From the NCBI RefSeq assembly GCF_016107555.1, contig NZ_JABASU010000002.1, forward strand, positions 1 to 64,000: a stretch of DNA of 64,000 bases, given 5' to 3'. Below are positions 44,749 through 53,288 of the stretch, one piece after another (within the stretch, counting starts at the first letter, position 1; each line of letters starts with the position of its first letter). Position numbers and translations under genes: made by a program. The notes under the pieces were generated by a model. That model saw only the letters and a program-made list of their open reading frames with translations, was not told the DNA's origin and did no database searches. Source of the DNA: Psychrobacter celer. Lineage in GTDB: Bacteria > Pseudomonadota > Gammaproteobacteria > Pseudomonadales > Moraxellaceae.

Positions 44749-45246
44749 TTAAGGCGTTAATGTTGCTAGCAGACGATCGGTATAGCCTTTGGCACGCAGG
44801 TTACGCTGTGCATGGGTAAGGGTGCCATTTTTGTCAAACACAAAGGCAGAGCGTACCAGCCCCAAGGTGATTTTGCCGTACATATTTTTTTCTTTGATTA
44901 CATCAAAATACTGGCAAAGCTTTTCGTCAGTATCGCTAATAAGCGGGATGTGTAAGTCATGCTTGGTGATGAATTTTTGATGAGAGTCGATGCTATCGCG
45001 TGAGACGCCAACGATATCATAGCCTAAGTCATCAAACTCGTGGAGGCGCGCGGTAAATTCGGTCGCTTGTGTGGTGCAGCCAGGCGTGTTGTCTTTTGGA
45101 TAAAAGTATAAAATTAGGCCTTTGTCGGTATGGGCGACCATCTCTTTTAGGCTGATGTCATCATGGATGAAGTGACCGTCTAGCGCTCTGACGATGGTAA
45201 CAGGAAAATCAGGTAACTTGATGCTCTCTGTGGTGGGCTTTGCCAT
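44749..45246 (-). CDS. bcp: Thiol peroxidase Bcp-family peroxiredoxin
   Basis: 165 residues. Peroxidatic Cys57 lies in 'YPKDNTPGCTTQATEF', the Bcp motif; the Cys five residues later that resolves the disulfide in E. coli Bcp is replaced (Thr61/Glu62 region has no Cys), so it may work as a 1-Cys enzyme. 'FDDLGYDIVGVSRDSIDSHQKF' follows. Detoxifies peroxides in the cytoplasm. ATG at 45246 with AAGGA seven bases upstream; a 150-bp repeat begins 21 bases upstream of the start and may contain its promoter. Confidence 0.92.
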   Translation of the reverse strand: MAKPTTESIKLPDFPVTIVRALDGHFIHDDISLKEMVAHTDKGLILYFYPKDNTPGCTTQATEFTARLHEFDDLGYDIVGVSRDSIDSHQKFITKHDLHIPLISDTDEKLCQYFDVIKEKNMYGKITLGLVRSAFVFDKNGTLTHAQRNLRAKGYTDRLLATLTP

Positions 45247-45267
45247 GCTAATGTCCTTATGGTGTTA

Positions 45268-45417
45268 TATAGTTAGCTGAATGTAAAACTGTTATGGATT
45301 TAAACGCGCTACTGGTATAAATTTTACTTGCGTGCTGCGTTCCCAGAGGCTGCGCAACCTACATTTAAAAACAGCATCCCAGTAGCGCTATGACATTTTT
45401 AGAGTGTATCGACTATA
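45268..45417. repeat. 150-bp repeat B, copy 3
   Basis: Ends TATAGTTAGCTGAATGTAAA and GTGTATCGACTATA. Same length as copy 2 and near-identical to it inverted; same orientation and same distance class from a start codon as copy 1. Confidence 0.85.
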
Positions 45418-45540
45418 GATGGTTTGTATAGTATACATCGCAAGTATAGCGAGCTTTATCAGCGTTATCATATTCTTATTATAAGCAGATTAGCAAAAAT
45501 GAATAATCAGTTTTACACTTTGTCTATTTATCCTCAACAA

Positions 45541-45566
45541 AAAAGACTGGCAATGACCAGTCTTTT
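45541..45566 (-). terminator. Terminator of the small secreted protein gene
   Basis: AAAAGACTGG pairs with CCAGTCTTTT around CAATGA. Confidence 0.82.
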
Positions 45567-45587
45567 GTACATCGTGCACCCGTTATC

Positions 45588-45917
45588 TTAAGCAGGTTTT
45601 TGTGGCTGCTTGAGGTCTAGACCGACTGTGCATTGCTGTAAGTCTTTTTGCATTTTTTTGACATATGGAAGATTGGAAGGGTCTTTTTTATTCTGTGCGT
45701 AGCTTTCGATTTCCCACATTTGACCGATGGTCATGTTGCTACGGACGTCGATGGTGCAATTGCACAGTTTGGTGGCAGTACTTTTGTCAGCGACTTTATA
45801 TTTGACCGCGCCATTGACACAGGTATTGATATTGTCTTGCTTGATATCAGCCGCGTTTGCTTGGGGCAACGCAAAGATGGCAGCTAGGGCTAGGGGTAAT
45901 ACTGGCAACAACTTCAT
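45588..45917 (-). CDS. Small exported protein of unknown function
   Basis: 109 residues. A signal peptide ends in 'LPQANAAD' (cleavage after ANA near residue 22). The mature part has four Cys ('NTCVNG', 'KLCNCTI', 'QQCTV') that could form two disulfides in the periplasm. I do not recognise the family; it resembles small Moraxellaceae secreted proteins only by architecture. ATG at 45917. Isolated gene with a clear terminator 22 bases past the stop. Confidence 0.75.
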   Translation of the reverse strand: MKLLPVLPLALAAIFALPQANAADIKQDNINTCVNGAVKYKVADKSTATKLCNCTIDVRSNMTIGQMWEIESYAQNKKDPSNLPYVKKMQKDLQQCTVGLDLKQPQKPA

Positions 45918-46166
45918 AAATATCCTCTTACAGATGGCGTTTGTTTTATAAATTTGGTGTGCGTCGCTGTTATCAAGGTACAGCGATACGCGGATGATAT
46001 CGTCACTTAGGTTTTGTAACTAATGTCTTGCAATCAATGCAATCGCACATACCATAGCAAGGATAGGGCGCAAAATACAATGATGACATGCTGTGTTAAT
46101 GCAAGCGAATGTTTCGCAAATGTTGATTGTTGGGCTGCGCGCCTACAAAAACTGCGCTATCTGCGC

Positions 46167-46943
46167 TTAGGGCTGATAGCGGGTAGGGTCGACGACGCCT
46201 GCTTGAGCAAACCCTTGGTGGCGCAGCGCGCAGCTATCACACGTACCGCAAGCCAAGCCATTGGCATCTGCGCGGTAGCAAGAAATCGTCTGAGCATAAT
46301 CGACACCCAGTGATAGACCAAGCTCGATGGTTTTGGCTTTAGACAGCTGCTGCAGCGGTGTCTGAATCGACAAATGATGACCGGTTACGCCCGCTTTGGT
46401 CGCGAGGTTGGCCATGTGTTCAAAGGCCGCGATATACTCAGGGCGACAATCTGGATACCCTGAGTAATCGACGGAGCTGACGCCAATGACGATATGATTG
46501 GCATCGGTCACCTCGGCCACGGCCAGCGCATAGGATAAAAAAATCGTATTGCGTGCGGGCACATAAGTATTGGGAATGGCGTCATTATCGACCTCATCGT
46601 GCTGCTGATTGGTAAATGTGTCGGTAGCGCCATCAGGGATCGTCATACTGTGGTCGGTCAAAGACGAGCCACCCAACTGTGCGATATCGATATCAATGAT
46701 ACGGTGGCTGACCTTGGCAGTTTTGGCGATGGCTTTTGCAGCGACAAGCTCACTGTTGTGGCGTTGTCCGTAGTTAAAGCTGACCGCTGTCACCGAGGCG
46801 TAGCGTGCCTTGGCCCAATACAAGCAGGTTACCGAATCAAGTCCGCCTGATAGTAGTACGACGGCGTTTTGCTGATGCAAATCTGTGACTGGCTCGTCAG
46901 CAGCTTGAGAAGAGGAGGCGGGCGGCAAGGTAGCGTGAGTCAT
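46167..46943 (-). CDS. queC: 7-cyano-7-deazaguanine synthase QueC
   Basis: About 258 residues from the ATG at 46943. QueC makes preQ0 from 7-carboxy-7-deazaguanine, ATP and ammonia. PP-loop 'AVVLLSGGLDSVTCLYWA' near 27; 'PARNTIFLSYALA' in the middle; zinc site 'CYRADANGLACGTCDSC' near the C terminus (four Cys). The first 25 residues are Ala/Ser/Gln-rich; an in-frame TTG at 47015 would add 24 more. queE, the preceding enzyme, is 40 kb away. Overlaps nothing; upstream neighbour ttcA is divergent. Confidence 0.94.
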   Translation of the reverse strand: MTHATLPPASSSQAADEPVTDLHQQNAVVLLSGGLDSVTCLYWAKARYASVTAVSFNYGQRHNSELVAAKAIAKTAKVSHRIIDIDIAQLGGSSLTDHSMTIPDGATDTFTNQQHDEVDNDAIPNTYVPARNTIFLSYALAVAEVTDANHIVIGVSSVDYSGYPDCRPEYIAAFEHMANLATKAGVTGHHLSIQTPLQQLSKAKTIELGLSLGVDYAQTISCYRADANGLACGTCDSCALRHQGFAQAGVVDPTRYQP

Positions 46944-47210
46944 AGTGGCGTCTGTTATTGGTTGTTTTGTTATTGGTTGAGAAATAGTGAGTAGCTTATC
47001 AATGGTGATGAGCAAAAGTAAAGACTAACACCATAGTGATGGAGGCTATCTGGCTATTTTAGCAAAAACACCTGCCTGACAGAACCTTCAGGCGTCTTGT
47101 TAATGATGCGTGCCTAAAGCTAGCCACCGCTCGCGCCTGTGACAAGTTGCGCGGATAAATTAACGTCATCTTTTCAATCTGTTAGCAAACTTTGATATAA
47201 TCGCAGCCGT

Positions 47211-47255
47211 CAGGGCACCTAGGGCATCCAAAGTATCCAAAGTTTCCAAGATATC
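47211..47255. repeat. Five-unit 9-bp degenerate tandem array in the ttcA leader
   Basis: CAGGGCACC, TAGGGCATC, CAAAGTATC, CAAAGTTTC and CAAGATATC in exact 9-bp register, 88 bases before the ttcA start and just after a TATAAT at 47196-47201. Confidence 0.65.
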
Positions 47256-47343
47256 TATGTCAGCGCAGGCTTTAACAAATTGCCGATGAATAGATTGCCC
47301 TTCATGATAGCCATATAATTTTAGTAAAGATATTGAGTAACTT

Positions 47344-48477
47344 ATGACCGCAGCGACCATATTCACGCCAAACGCCATGCCAGAGCTTGTTGATACAGCG
47401 GCCGATGCAGGCTTGGGCAATGATAATTTGTACCCTGAGCACGATAGCATAGAAGATGATGCTGACAATAGCGCGGATGATGACGGTAGCACGTTGGAGC
47501 CTACGCAAACAGCGGCGTTTCGCAAACTACAAAAAAAGCTGCGCCGCCAAGTATCGTGGGCGATTCGTGACTTTAATATGATTGAAGATGGCGATGTGGT
47601 GATGGTATGTGTCTCAGGCGGTAAAGACAGCTACACCCTGCTAGATATCTTGCTGCTACTCAAGCGTATCGCGCCGATTCACTTTGACATCGTGGCGGTC
47701 AATCTGGACCAAAAGCAGCCAGGCTATCCTGAGGATATTTTGCCCGCTTATCTGAACGAGCAGGGCATCGCTCATTATATCTTAGAAAAAGATACCTATA
47801 GTATCGTCAAAAGCGTGGTACCAGAAGGCAAGACTTATTGTTCGGCTTGTTCGCGCCTACGTCGCGGCTCGCTATATGGTTTTGCCAAGCAAATAGGCGC
47901 GACCAAAATCGCATTAGGCCATCATCGCGACGATATGCTCGCGACGTTCTTTTTAAACCTCTTTCATGGGGGCGCGCTTAAATCAATGCCACCAAAACTG
48001 CTCAGTGATGACAAGCAAAACTTGCTCATTCGTCCACTGGCCTATGTCGAAGAAAAAGACATCATCGAGTATGCCAAACTCAAAGCGTTTCCGATCATTC
48101 CTTGTAACTTATGTGGCAGTCAAACCAATCTACAGCGTGCCATCATCAATGACATGCTACGTGAGTGGGACGATGCCCATCCGCAGCGTTTGGCGTCTAT
48201 TTTTAAGGCCATACAAAACGTCGCACCATCACAGCTCGCCGACCGTGAGTTGTTTGACTTTGAGACCTTGAGCCTCGATCGCGATAATGAGGAGCGTCTG
48301 TTTGAGGGGGATAATGTCCAAGCAGGGCAGACTCAGAGCTTGGCCGATATTGGTCTGCCTATCGCGCCTGAGACCCAAACGTTTAATCCTAAGTTTGCCA
48401 GCAAACCGCCAGCAGAGAGACCCACAGACAGCCGCTCTACCGCACAGAAGATTCCAACGATTAATCCTGTGATTTAA
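47344..48477 (+). CDS. ttcA: tRNA 2-thiocytidine biosynthesis protein TtcA
   Basis: 377 residues. TtcA thiolates C32 of tRNA. PP-loop SGGKDS is at 91-96; the Fe-S cysteines are Cys166 and Cys169 ('[11 protein letters not shown]') and Cys254/Cys257 ('CNLCGSQ'); 'ALGHHRDD' lies near 190. An acidic, disordered N-terminal extension (about 1-55) and a Pro/Gln-rich C-terminal tail (about 335-377) make it longer than the E. coli enzyme (311). ATG at 47344. Ends at a bidirectional terminator shared with fixH. Confidence 0.95.
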   Translation: MTAATIFTPNAMPELVDTAADAGLGNDNLYPEHDSIEDDADNSADDDGSTLEPTQTAAFRKLQKKLRRQVSWAIRDFNMIEDGDVVMVCVSGGKDSYTLLDILLLLKRIAPIHFDIVAVNLDQKQPGYPEDILPAYLNEQGIAHYILEKDTYSIVKSVVPEGKTYCSACSRLRRGSLYGFAKQIGATKIALGHHRDDMLATFFLNLFHGGALKSMPPKLLSDDKQNLLIRPLAYVEEKDIIEYAKLKAFPIIPCNLCGSQTNLQRAIINDMLREWDDAHPQRLASIFKAIQNVAPSQLADRELFDFETLSLDRDNEERLFEGDNVQAGQTQSLADIGLPIAPETQTFNPKFASKPPAERPTDSRSTAQKIPTINPVI

Positions 48478-48507
48478 AGAGAGCCGATTCACTCACACCC
48501 GTGTCAG

Positions 48508-48548
48508 AAAAAAACCAGCGCATTATTGATTAATGGCTGGTTTTTTTT
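48508..48548. terminator. Bidirectional terminator between ttcA and fixH
   Basis: CCAGC-CATTA / TAATG-GCTGG nested arms (48515-48540) around TTGAT with A run before and eight T after. Confidence 0.87.
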
Positions 48549-48581
48549 GGTTTTGGCGCCAGTTAAGAGCCAACCCTGTGG

Positions 48582-49163
48582 TTAGCTTTTTGAAAAGACG
48601 GGTAGCGGCTCAAAGCTTACCTCGGAGCGCGGTAGCCGTGCCACATCTTGCATACGCCAGTCATCCTTACCATCATTACTCACTTGTAGATAGTATTTGG
48701 CTTTTACAGGATCGATATCGACATGAGCACGGTATTTATTGCCTTCTTCGTGCTGGAGCACCACATCGCGATCTTTTTTGATATCGGTGGCATGAGAGAT
48801 AGACAGCGCCAGCGTCTCAGGATAGGTGAGAGGTGTGCCGTTTAGGAGCTTGCCCGTCTGTAAGCTTTGCTCAGGATAGTTTAAATAAAACACAATATCG
48901 CCATTATCGGCGAACTGCATTTCGCCATGCAAGTCCAAATCATGCGTGAGCTTATCACGAGAGATATCATGGTAGAGGGTCTTGCCATCCATATACCAGT
49001 CGTCACGTACCACACTGTCACGGATTTGGTAGGAGTAATACACAAACCAGATGCATGCGATCACGACCAGCGCTGGCATACCAATCACAAAGATGACGAC
49101 CATGTAGTTTTTATACCATGGCTGCGTATCTTGATGCTTAAAGTTTGGTGCTGGAGTAGACAT
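48582..49163 (-). CDS. ccoH: FixH-family cbb3 oxidase assembly protein
   Basis: 193 residues. One membrane helix near residues 20-45 ('YMVVIFVIGMPALVVIACIWFVYYS', key part) and a soluble domain outside, 'DSVVRDDWYMDGKTLYHDIS', match FixH (CcoH), needed for stable assembly of cbb3 oxidase. ATG at 49163. It lies 339 bases downstream of ccoG, with an intervening 16-bp tandem array, in the order ccoNOQP-ccoG-ccoH on the same strand; ccoI and ccoS are not in the window. Confidence 0.88.
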   Translation of the reverse strand: MSTPAPNFKHQDTQPWYKNYMVVIFVIGMPALVVIACIWFVYYSYQIRDSVVRDDWYMDGKTLYHDISRDKLTHDLDLHGEMQFADNGDIVFYLNYPEQSLQTGKLLNGTPLTYPETLALSISHATDIKKDRDVVLQHEEGNKYRAHVDIDPVKAKYYLQVSNDGKDDWRMQDVARLPRSEVSFEPLPVFSKS

Positions 49164-49501
49164 AAAATACCTATTAATCAGATAACGGTTTAGCAGATAT
49201 CATATCAGTAGATACCGTAAACGCTATCACTGGATAATCTAATGGCACACTGCTGCCAAGTGACAAATGAGTCATCCGCCAATCGCTAATCAAACCAATT
49301 GTGAGCAACTAACGGATGAGCGTTATAAAAATAGCCGGACCAAATACGGCGTCTTGGTACTTTTGAGCACCGAGCCTTGACTCTCAGTGCTTTGCAGCAT
49401 AAAAGCTTTTGAACCTAAACACTTTTAAATGTAAGTGCTTTTAAGCGTCAGCGCTTTCAAATATAAGTGCTTTGAAAAATCACAGCCTTTAAAGCCAATA
49501 T
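49164..49501. other. Gap between ccoG and ccoH
   Basis: No gene. The half nearest ccoG is a degenerate tandem array (listed); the half nearest ccoH presumably holds the ccoH promoter. Confidence 0.5.
49386..49497. repeat. Seven-unit, about 16-bp degenerate tandem array next to the ccoG stop
   Basis: Units AGTGCTTTGCAGCATAA, AAGCTTTTGAACCTAA, ACACTTTTAAATGTA, AGTGCTTTTAAGCGTC, AGCGCTTTCAAATATA, AGTGCTTTGAAAAATC, ACAGCCTTTAAAGCCA share CTTT at the same place. It ends four bases before the ccoG stop codon. Confidence 0.72.
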
Positions 49502-50911
49502 TTACTGACCTTGAGTGGTAAAAATGTTTTGTTTGCTTACCTGATATTTGCCATCTTCGCTGGTCACGGTCAACGTCACTGGTGTTTGACCAAATTCGAT
49601 CACATCTGGATCGCCATAGATGCTCAGTGGCATATCAAAGCTTTCGCCTGCTTCTAAAGGTACATCGTTAAATCGTAGCGCTAAGCTCAATCCTTCTTGT
49701 GGCACCAAGGCGATCTTATAAGTATGCGGCTCTTGGGTCTTATTGGTCAGTTTGATGATATAGCTGTTTTCGATCATACCCTGACTATTGATAGAGGACA
49801 GCTGGTTGCGGTCACGGCGAATATCAAGCTCTAATGGCACGCGGCCTGTGAGCGCATATACCACACCACCGCACAGTATCGTCAGCAATGCCAGATAAGC
49901 AAACAGGCGCGGGCGCAGTACACGGCTCGGCTCTTTTTCGGTCAATTGACGCTCGGTCGTATAGCGAATCAAGCCACGTGGGTAGCCCACTTTGTCCATG
50001 ATCTCATTACAGGCATCGATACAAGCGGCGCATTGAATACAAGCGACTTGTAAACCATCGCGAATATCGATACCGGTTGGGCACACCTGCACACACATTT
50101 GACACTCAATACAGTCGCCCAAGTCATCAGGGTTGGTGCCTTTTTTGCGAGGGCCACGCGGCTCGCCGCGCTCATAATCGTAAGAGACAATAAGCGTGTC
50201 TTTATCAAACATGACGCTTTGGAAGCGGCCATAAGGACAAATATGTACACACATCTGCTCACGCATATAACCGGCATTGGCATAAGTGGCAAAGGTAAAG
50301 ATAAACATCGAAATCCATACCCACGTTGGCCAATCAGGCACAGGGACAATCCCTATCATTTGCCAGCTTTGATACAGATAGTCAGTGCCCGCGACATAAC
50401 TGACAAAAGTCGCTGCTGTAATCACAGAAAACACAAACCAAATAAAATAGACCAACGCTCGCTTAAATGCTTTTTTTGCGCTCATCGGTTCTTTGTCAAA
50501 CTTGATGCGTTTATTACGATCGCCGATTACCCATTTTTCGACATACTGATAAAGATGTGTCCAAATCGTTTGCGGGCAGGCATAACCACACCAGACGCGG
50601 CCCGCATAGACGGTCACCATAAAGAGGGTAAAGGCGGCAATGATGGCGAATGCTGCTACAAAATAAAAATCTTGGGTCAAAAACGTCAAGCCAAAGATAT
50701 AATAGTGCTGTGAGGGGACATCAAACCATATCGCCTGCCTACCGTTGTATCGCAGCCATGGCAATAACAAAAACGCCGCCAGTAGTGCATACATCGTGAT
50801 GACACGAATATTTTGGTAAAAACCTGTGACAAACCTAGGGTGGACGCGATGCTTGGTGGCGTCGAGGTCTACTTGTTGTACAGGGATCTTATTGGGTTGT
50901 TGTGCTGACAT
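49502..50911 (-). CDS. ccoG: Cytochrome c oxidase accessory protein CcoG
   Basis: 469 residues, CcoG/RdxA/FixG family: five membrane helices in the first 210 residues, then two ferredoxin-like cysteine sets 'CIECQMCVQVCPTG' (near 265) and 'CIQCAACIDACNEI' (near 290), and an Ig-like C-terminal domain. CcoG reduces and handles copper for CuB assembly of cbb3 oxidase. ATG at 50911. It is 405 bases from ccoP and probably separately promoted. Confidence 0.94.
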   Translation of the reverse strand: MSAQQPNKIPVQQVDLDATKHRVHPRFVTGFYQNIRVITMYALLAAFLLLPWLRYNGRQAIWFDVPSQHYYIFGLTFLTQDFYFVAAFAIIAAFTLFMVTVYAGRVWCGYACPQTIWTHLYQYVEKWVIGDRNKRIKFDKEPMSAKKAFKRALVYFIWFVFSVITAATFVSYVAGTDYLYQSWQMIGIVPVPDWPTWVWISMFIFTFATYANAGYMREQMCVHICPYGRFQSVMFDKDTLIVSYDYERGEPRGPRKKGTNPDDLGDCIECQMCVQVCPTGIDIRDGLQVACIQCAACIDACNEIMDKVGYPRGLIRYTTERQLTEKEPSRVLRPRLFAYLALLTILCGGVVYALTGRVPLELDIRRDRNQLSSINSQGMIENSYIIKLTNKTQEPHTYKIALVPQEGLSLALRFNDVPLEAGESFDMPLSIYGDPDVIEFGQTPVTLTVTSEDGKYQVSKQNIFTTQGQ

Positions 50912-51316
50912 AAACGTGCCTCTTTAAAAAAAGAATCAGTCTGCTGGCATGATGAACAAACACCTTGAATAATAAGATGCATGAGTGTGCGATGTTATCA
51001 ATGTCAGTGGGTAGAGGGCAAGACAATCACCTAATCGATGCCAAACCAACTACCAAATGATCGATGGTCAATAGCTAAGAGCCGATAGGCAATGCGGCAT
51101 TCGGGCAAGCCATCAATATCTCTGCCTATCAAGTATATATTTTAGCATTCTCCCTACTATAAATGGGGTAATAATCCTAAAAAGCAATCTACTGATACCT
51201 TATATAGGTGCCTATATATAAAATATATATAAAAGGGAGAACTGCAATGACAGTTCTCCCTTTCTGGTAAATCCATTAAACGATATCAGCAATTGGCTGA
51301 TTAATAACGATTATAA
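50912..51316. other. Gap between ccoP and ccoG
   Basis: No gene. Contains the ccoP terminator and, beside it, an AT-rich palindrome TATATAGGTGCCTATATA (51201-51218). The ccoG promoter should be in the first part. Confidence 0.5.
51232..51263 (-). terminator. ccoNOQP terminator
   Basis: AAAGGGAGAACTG pairs perfectly with CAGTTCTCCCTTT around CAATGA; weak T tract on exit (TTTATATAT). Confidence 0.75.
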
Positions 51317-52462
51317 TCAGTTAGCAGTAGCTTCTACTGGCGCTTCAGTCGTCGCAGCGGTCGCAGTTGCTGTAACAGCTTTGGCTGATTTAACAGGCTT
51401 GTCTGATAAAGAGTAGACATACGCGGCAAGCAGCATGATACGCTCATTACCCAATTTTGTCTGCCACTCAGGCATCACACCAGCACGGCCATAACGTAAG
51501 GTCTCGCGGATGCTTTCGCGATCGCCGCCATAGAGCCAGATATCGTCTGTCAGGTTTGGCGCACCAGTAGAAATCATACCTTTAGCGTCGTCACCATGAC
51601 AAAGCACACAGTTGGTCGGCTCGTTAAAGATGACCTCACCTTGTGCAACTTTAGTCTGATCTAGATCATAACCTTGTTGGTTACCAGAGATCGATAGGAC
51701 ATACTCAGAGACTGCACGTACACCATCTTCACCGATCTGATCACGCCATGCTGCCATGCCACCAACCCGGCCATTATGTAGGGTCGTTAGGATGTTTTCA
51801 GGCGCACCACCATATAACCAATCGTTATCGGTGAGGTTTGGATAGCCCAAAGCGCCCTTGGCGTTAGAGCCGTGACAAACCGCACAGTTTTGTAAAAACA
51901 AACGGCTACCCACTTTCAATGCATTTGGGTTTTCAGACAGCTTTTCGACATATGGCGCCAGCTCTGCAACTTTTTGGTCGATCTGAGTTTGCAGGTCAGC
52001 TGGCGGGTTGTCACTGCGACGCATGGTCGCTTGTAGCTCGTTCAGCGTCGCTAGTGTCGTAGTTGCGCCTGCTGCATCTGCTTTAACCAAGATATTCTTT
52101 TCAAAGTTGTCTGTAAATACTTTGTTGTTGCTCTCAAGCTCACTATATAGCTCGTTTTTAGAGGTCCAAGGCACAGTTTCGCCATCGACTTCTACCGTGG
52201 CAAGACCATTCCATTTCGATGGGAAAATTGCTGGAAAAAATATCCAATAAGCAATTGCCCATACGATTGAACCAAAGAATATGACCAACCACCATTTAGG
52301 TAAGGGCTTGTCGTATTCTTTAATACCATCATATGCGTGGCCTGTCGTACCATCGTCTTCTAGTTCTGGCTTGTACTTCAATACCATTAGCAAGACACCG
52401 AGGATAGCAGCCCAACACATGATACTTAGTATGGTAATCCAAGAACTCCAAAAAAATGTCAT
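51317..52462 (-). CDS. ccoP: cbb3-type cytochrome c oxidase subunit III
   Basis: 381 residues. A first helix (about 8-28) and a second (about 57-77) anchor two covalent c-haems: CAVCH at 193-197 and CVLCH at 285-289, each followed by a distal 'GGMAAW' or 'GVMPEW' Met ligand. The C terminus after about 355 is a low-complexity Ala/Thr/Glu tail. Passes electrons from c-type cytochromes to CcoO. Its ATG overlaps the ccoQ stop (ATGA), the last gene of ccoNOQP. Confidence 0.95.
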   Translation of the reverse strand: MTFFWSSWITILSIMCWAAILGVLLMVLKYKPELEDDGTTGHAYDGIKEYDKPLPKWWLVIFFGSIVWAIAYWIFFPAIFPSKWNGLATVEVDGETVPWTSKNELYSELESNNKVFTDNFEKNILVKADAAGATTTLATLNELQATMRRSDNPPADLQTQIDQKVAELAPYVEKLSENPNALKVGSRLFLQNCAVCHGSNAKGALGYPNLTDNDWLYGGAPENILTTLHNGRVGGMAAWRDQIGEDGVRAVSEYVLSISGNQQGYDLDQTKVAQGEVIFNEPTNCVLCHGDDAKGMISTGAPNLTDDIWLYGGDRESIRETLRYGRAGVMPEWQTKLGNERIMLLAAYVYSLSDKPVKSAKAVTATATAATTEAPVEATAN

Positions 52463-52641
52463 CGTTTATCCTTATTGCGCTGCTCTTCAGACAGAGACTT
52501 TACATCCTCGTCATCAAGCGCAAGTTGTGCATCTTCTTCGAAGCGTTTTTTGTTTTTTGGCGAATACGCCCACCATGCAACACCTACGAAGGCAACAAAG
52601 GCAGAAACGGTCGCAATTGTTTGTAATTCACCAATACCCAT
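52459..52641 (-). CDS. ccoQ: cbb3-type oxidase subunit CcoQ
   Basis: 60 residues: one helix (about 8-28, 'TVSAFVAFVGVAWWAYSP') then a charged, acidic-basic tail. Small subunit that stabilises the oxidase and helps CcoP association. It shares one base with the ccoO stop (TAATG) and overlaps ccoP by four. Confidence 0.9.
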   Translation of the reverse strand: MGIGELQTIATVSAFVAFVGVAWWAYSPKNKKRFEEDAQLALDDEDVKSLSEEQRNKDKR

Positions 52642-53279
52642 TAGCGCTGTCCTTCCATCGCGGTGCCTAGTTGTTGTAAGTAGGCAACCAAAGCATCAAG
52701 CTCAGTGGCACCAAGAACAGCATCTGGCGCGCCTTCGATGTCTTCTTCAGTGTAAGGCACACCAAAGCGATCGCGGAATAAACGCATTTTAGCTTGAACA
52801 TTTGCACCGTTTACTTCATTGGTTGCAAGCCATGGGAAACCAGGCATGACTGACTCTGGTACCAATGAACGCGGTGCGATTAAGTGCTGTTTTTGCCAGT
52901 CTTCAGAGTAGCGTCCACCAACACGTGCCAAATCAGGACCAGTACGTTTAGAGCCCCATAAGAACGGGTGATCCCACGTAGATTCAGCAGCACGCGAGTA
53001 AGGTCCATAACGCTCAACTTCTGCACGTAATGGACGCACCATTTGCGTATGACAAACGTGACAACCTTCACGAATATAAATATCACGACCTTCAAATTCG
53101 AGCGCGGTCCACGGCTCCATAGCAGGCAGGGGAGCATTTACCCCGCCTTCTTCAGGGCTTTTGTTATCATAAATCAGTGGTACGATTTCAACTAGCGTTG
53201 CAAAGCTAATAGCAATAACGATACCGATGACCAACAAGCCTGTATTTTTTTCGATAATTTCATGCGGTGTACCAGCCAT
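52641..53279 (-). CDS. ccoO: cbb3-type oxidase subunit II, mono-haem
   Basis: 212 residues. One N-terminal helix (about 13-35), then '[29 protein letters not shown]' (in part: [12 protein letters not shown]) with the c-haem CHVCH motif and a distal Met in 'MPGFPWL'. Second gene of ccoNOQP, nine bases after ccoN and fused by overlap to ccoQ. Confidence 0.95.
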   Translation of the reverse strand: MAGTPHEIIEKNTGLLVIGIVIAISFATLVEIVPLIYDNKSPEEGGVNAPLPAMEPWTALEFEGRDIYIREGCHVCHTQMVRPLRAEVERYGPYSRAAESTWDHPFLWGSKRTGPDLARVGGRYSEDWQKQHLIAPRSLVPESVMPGFPWLATNEVNGANVQAKMRLFRDRFGVPYTEEDIEGAPDAVLGATELDALVAYLQQLGTAMEGQR

Positions 53280-53288
53280 GATCGCTCC

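Noticed and set aside
46023-46313. 96-residue plus-strand ORF
   Set aside because: Overlaps the end of queC on the other strand and has no ribosome site.
47166-47525. 119-residue minus-strand ORF opposite the ttcA start
   Set aside because: Overlaps ttcA coding sequence; its repeated Leu-Asp stretch comes from the 9-bp tandem array.
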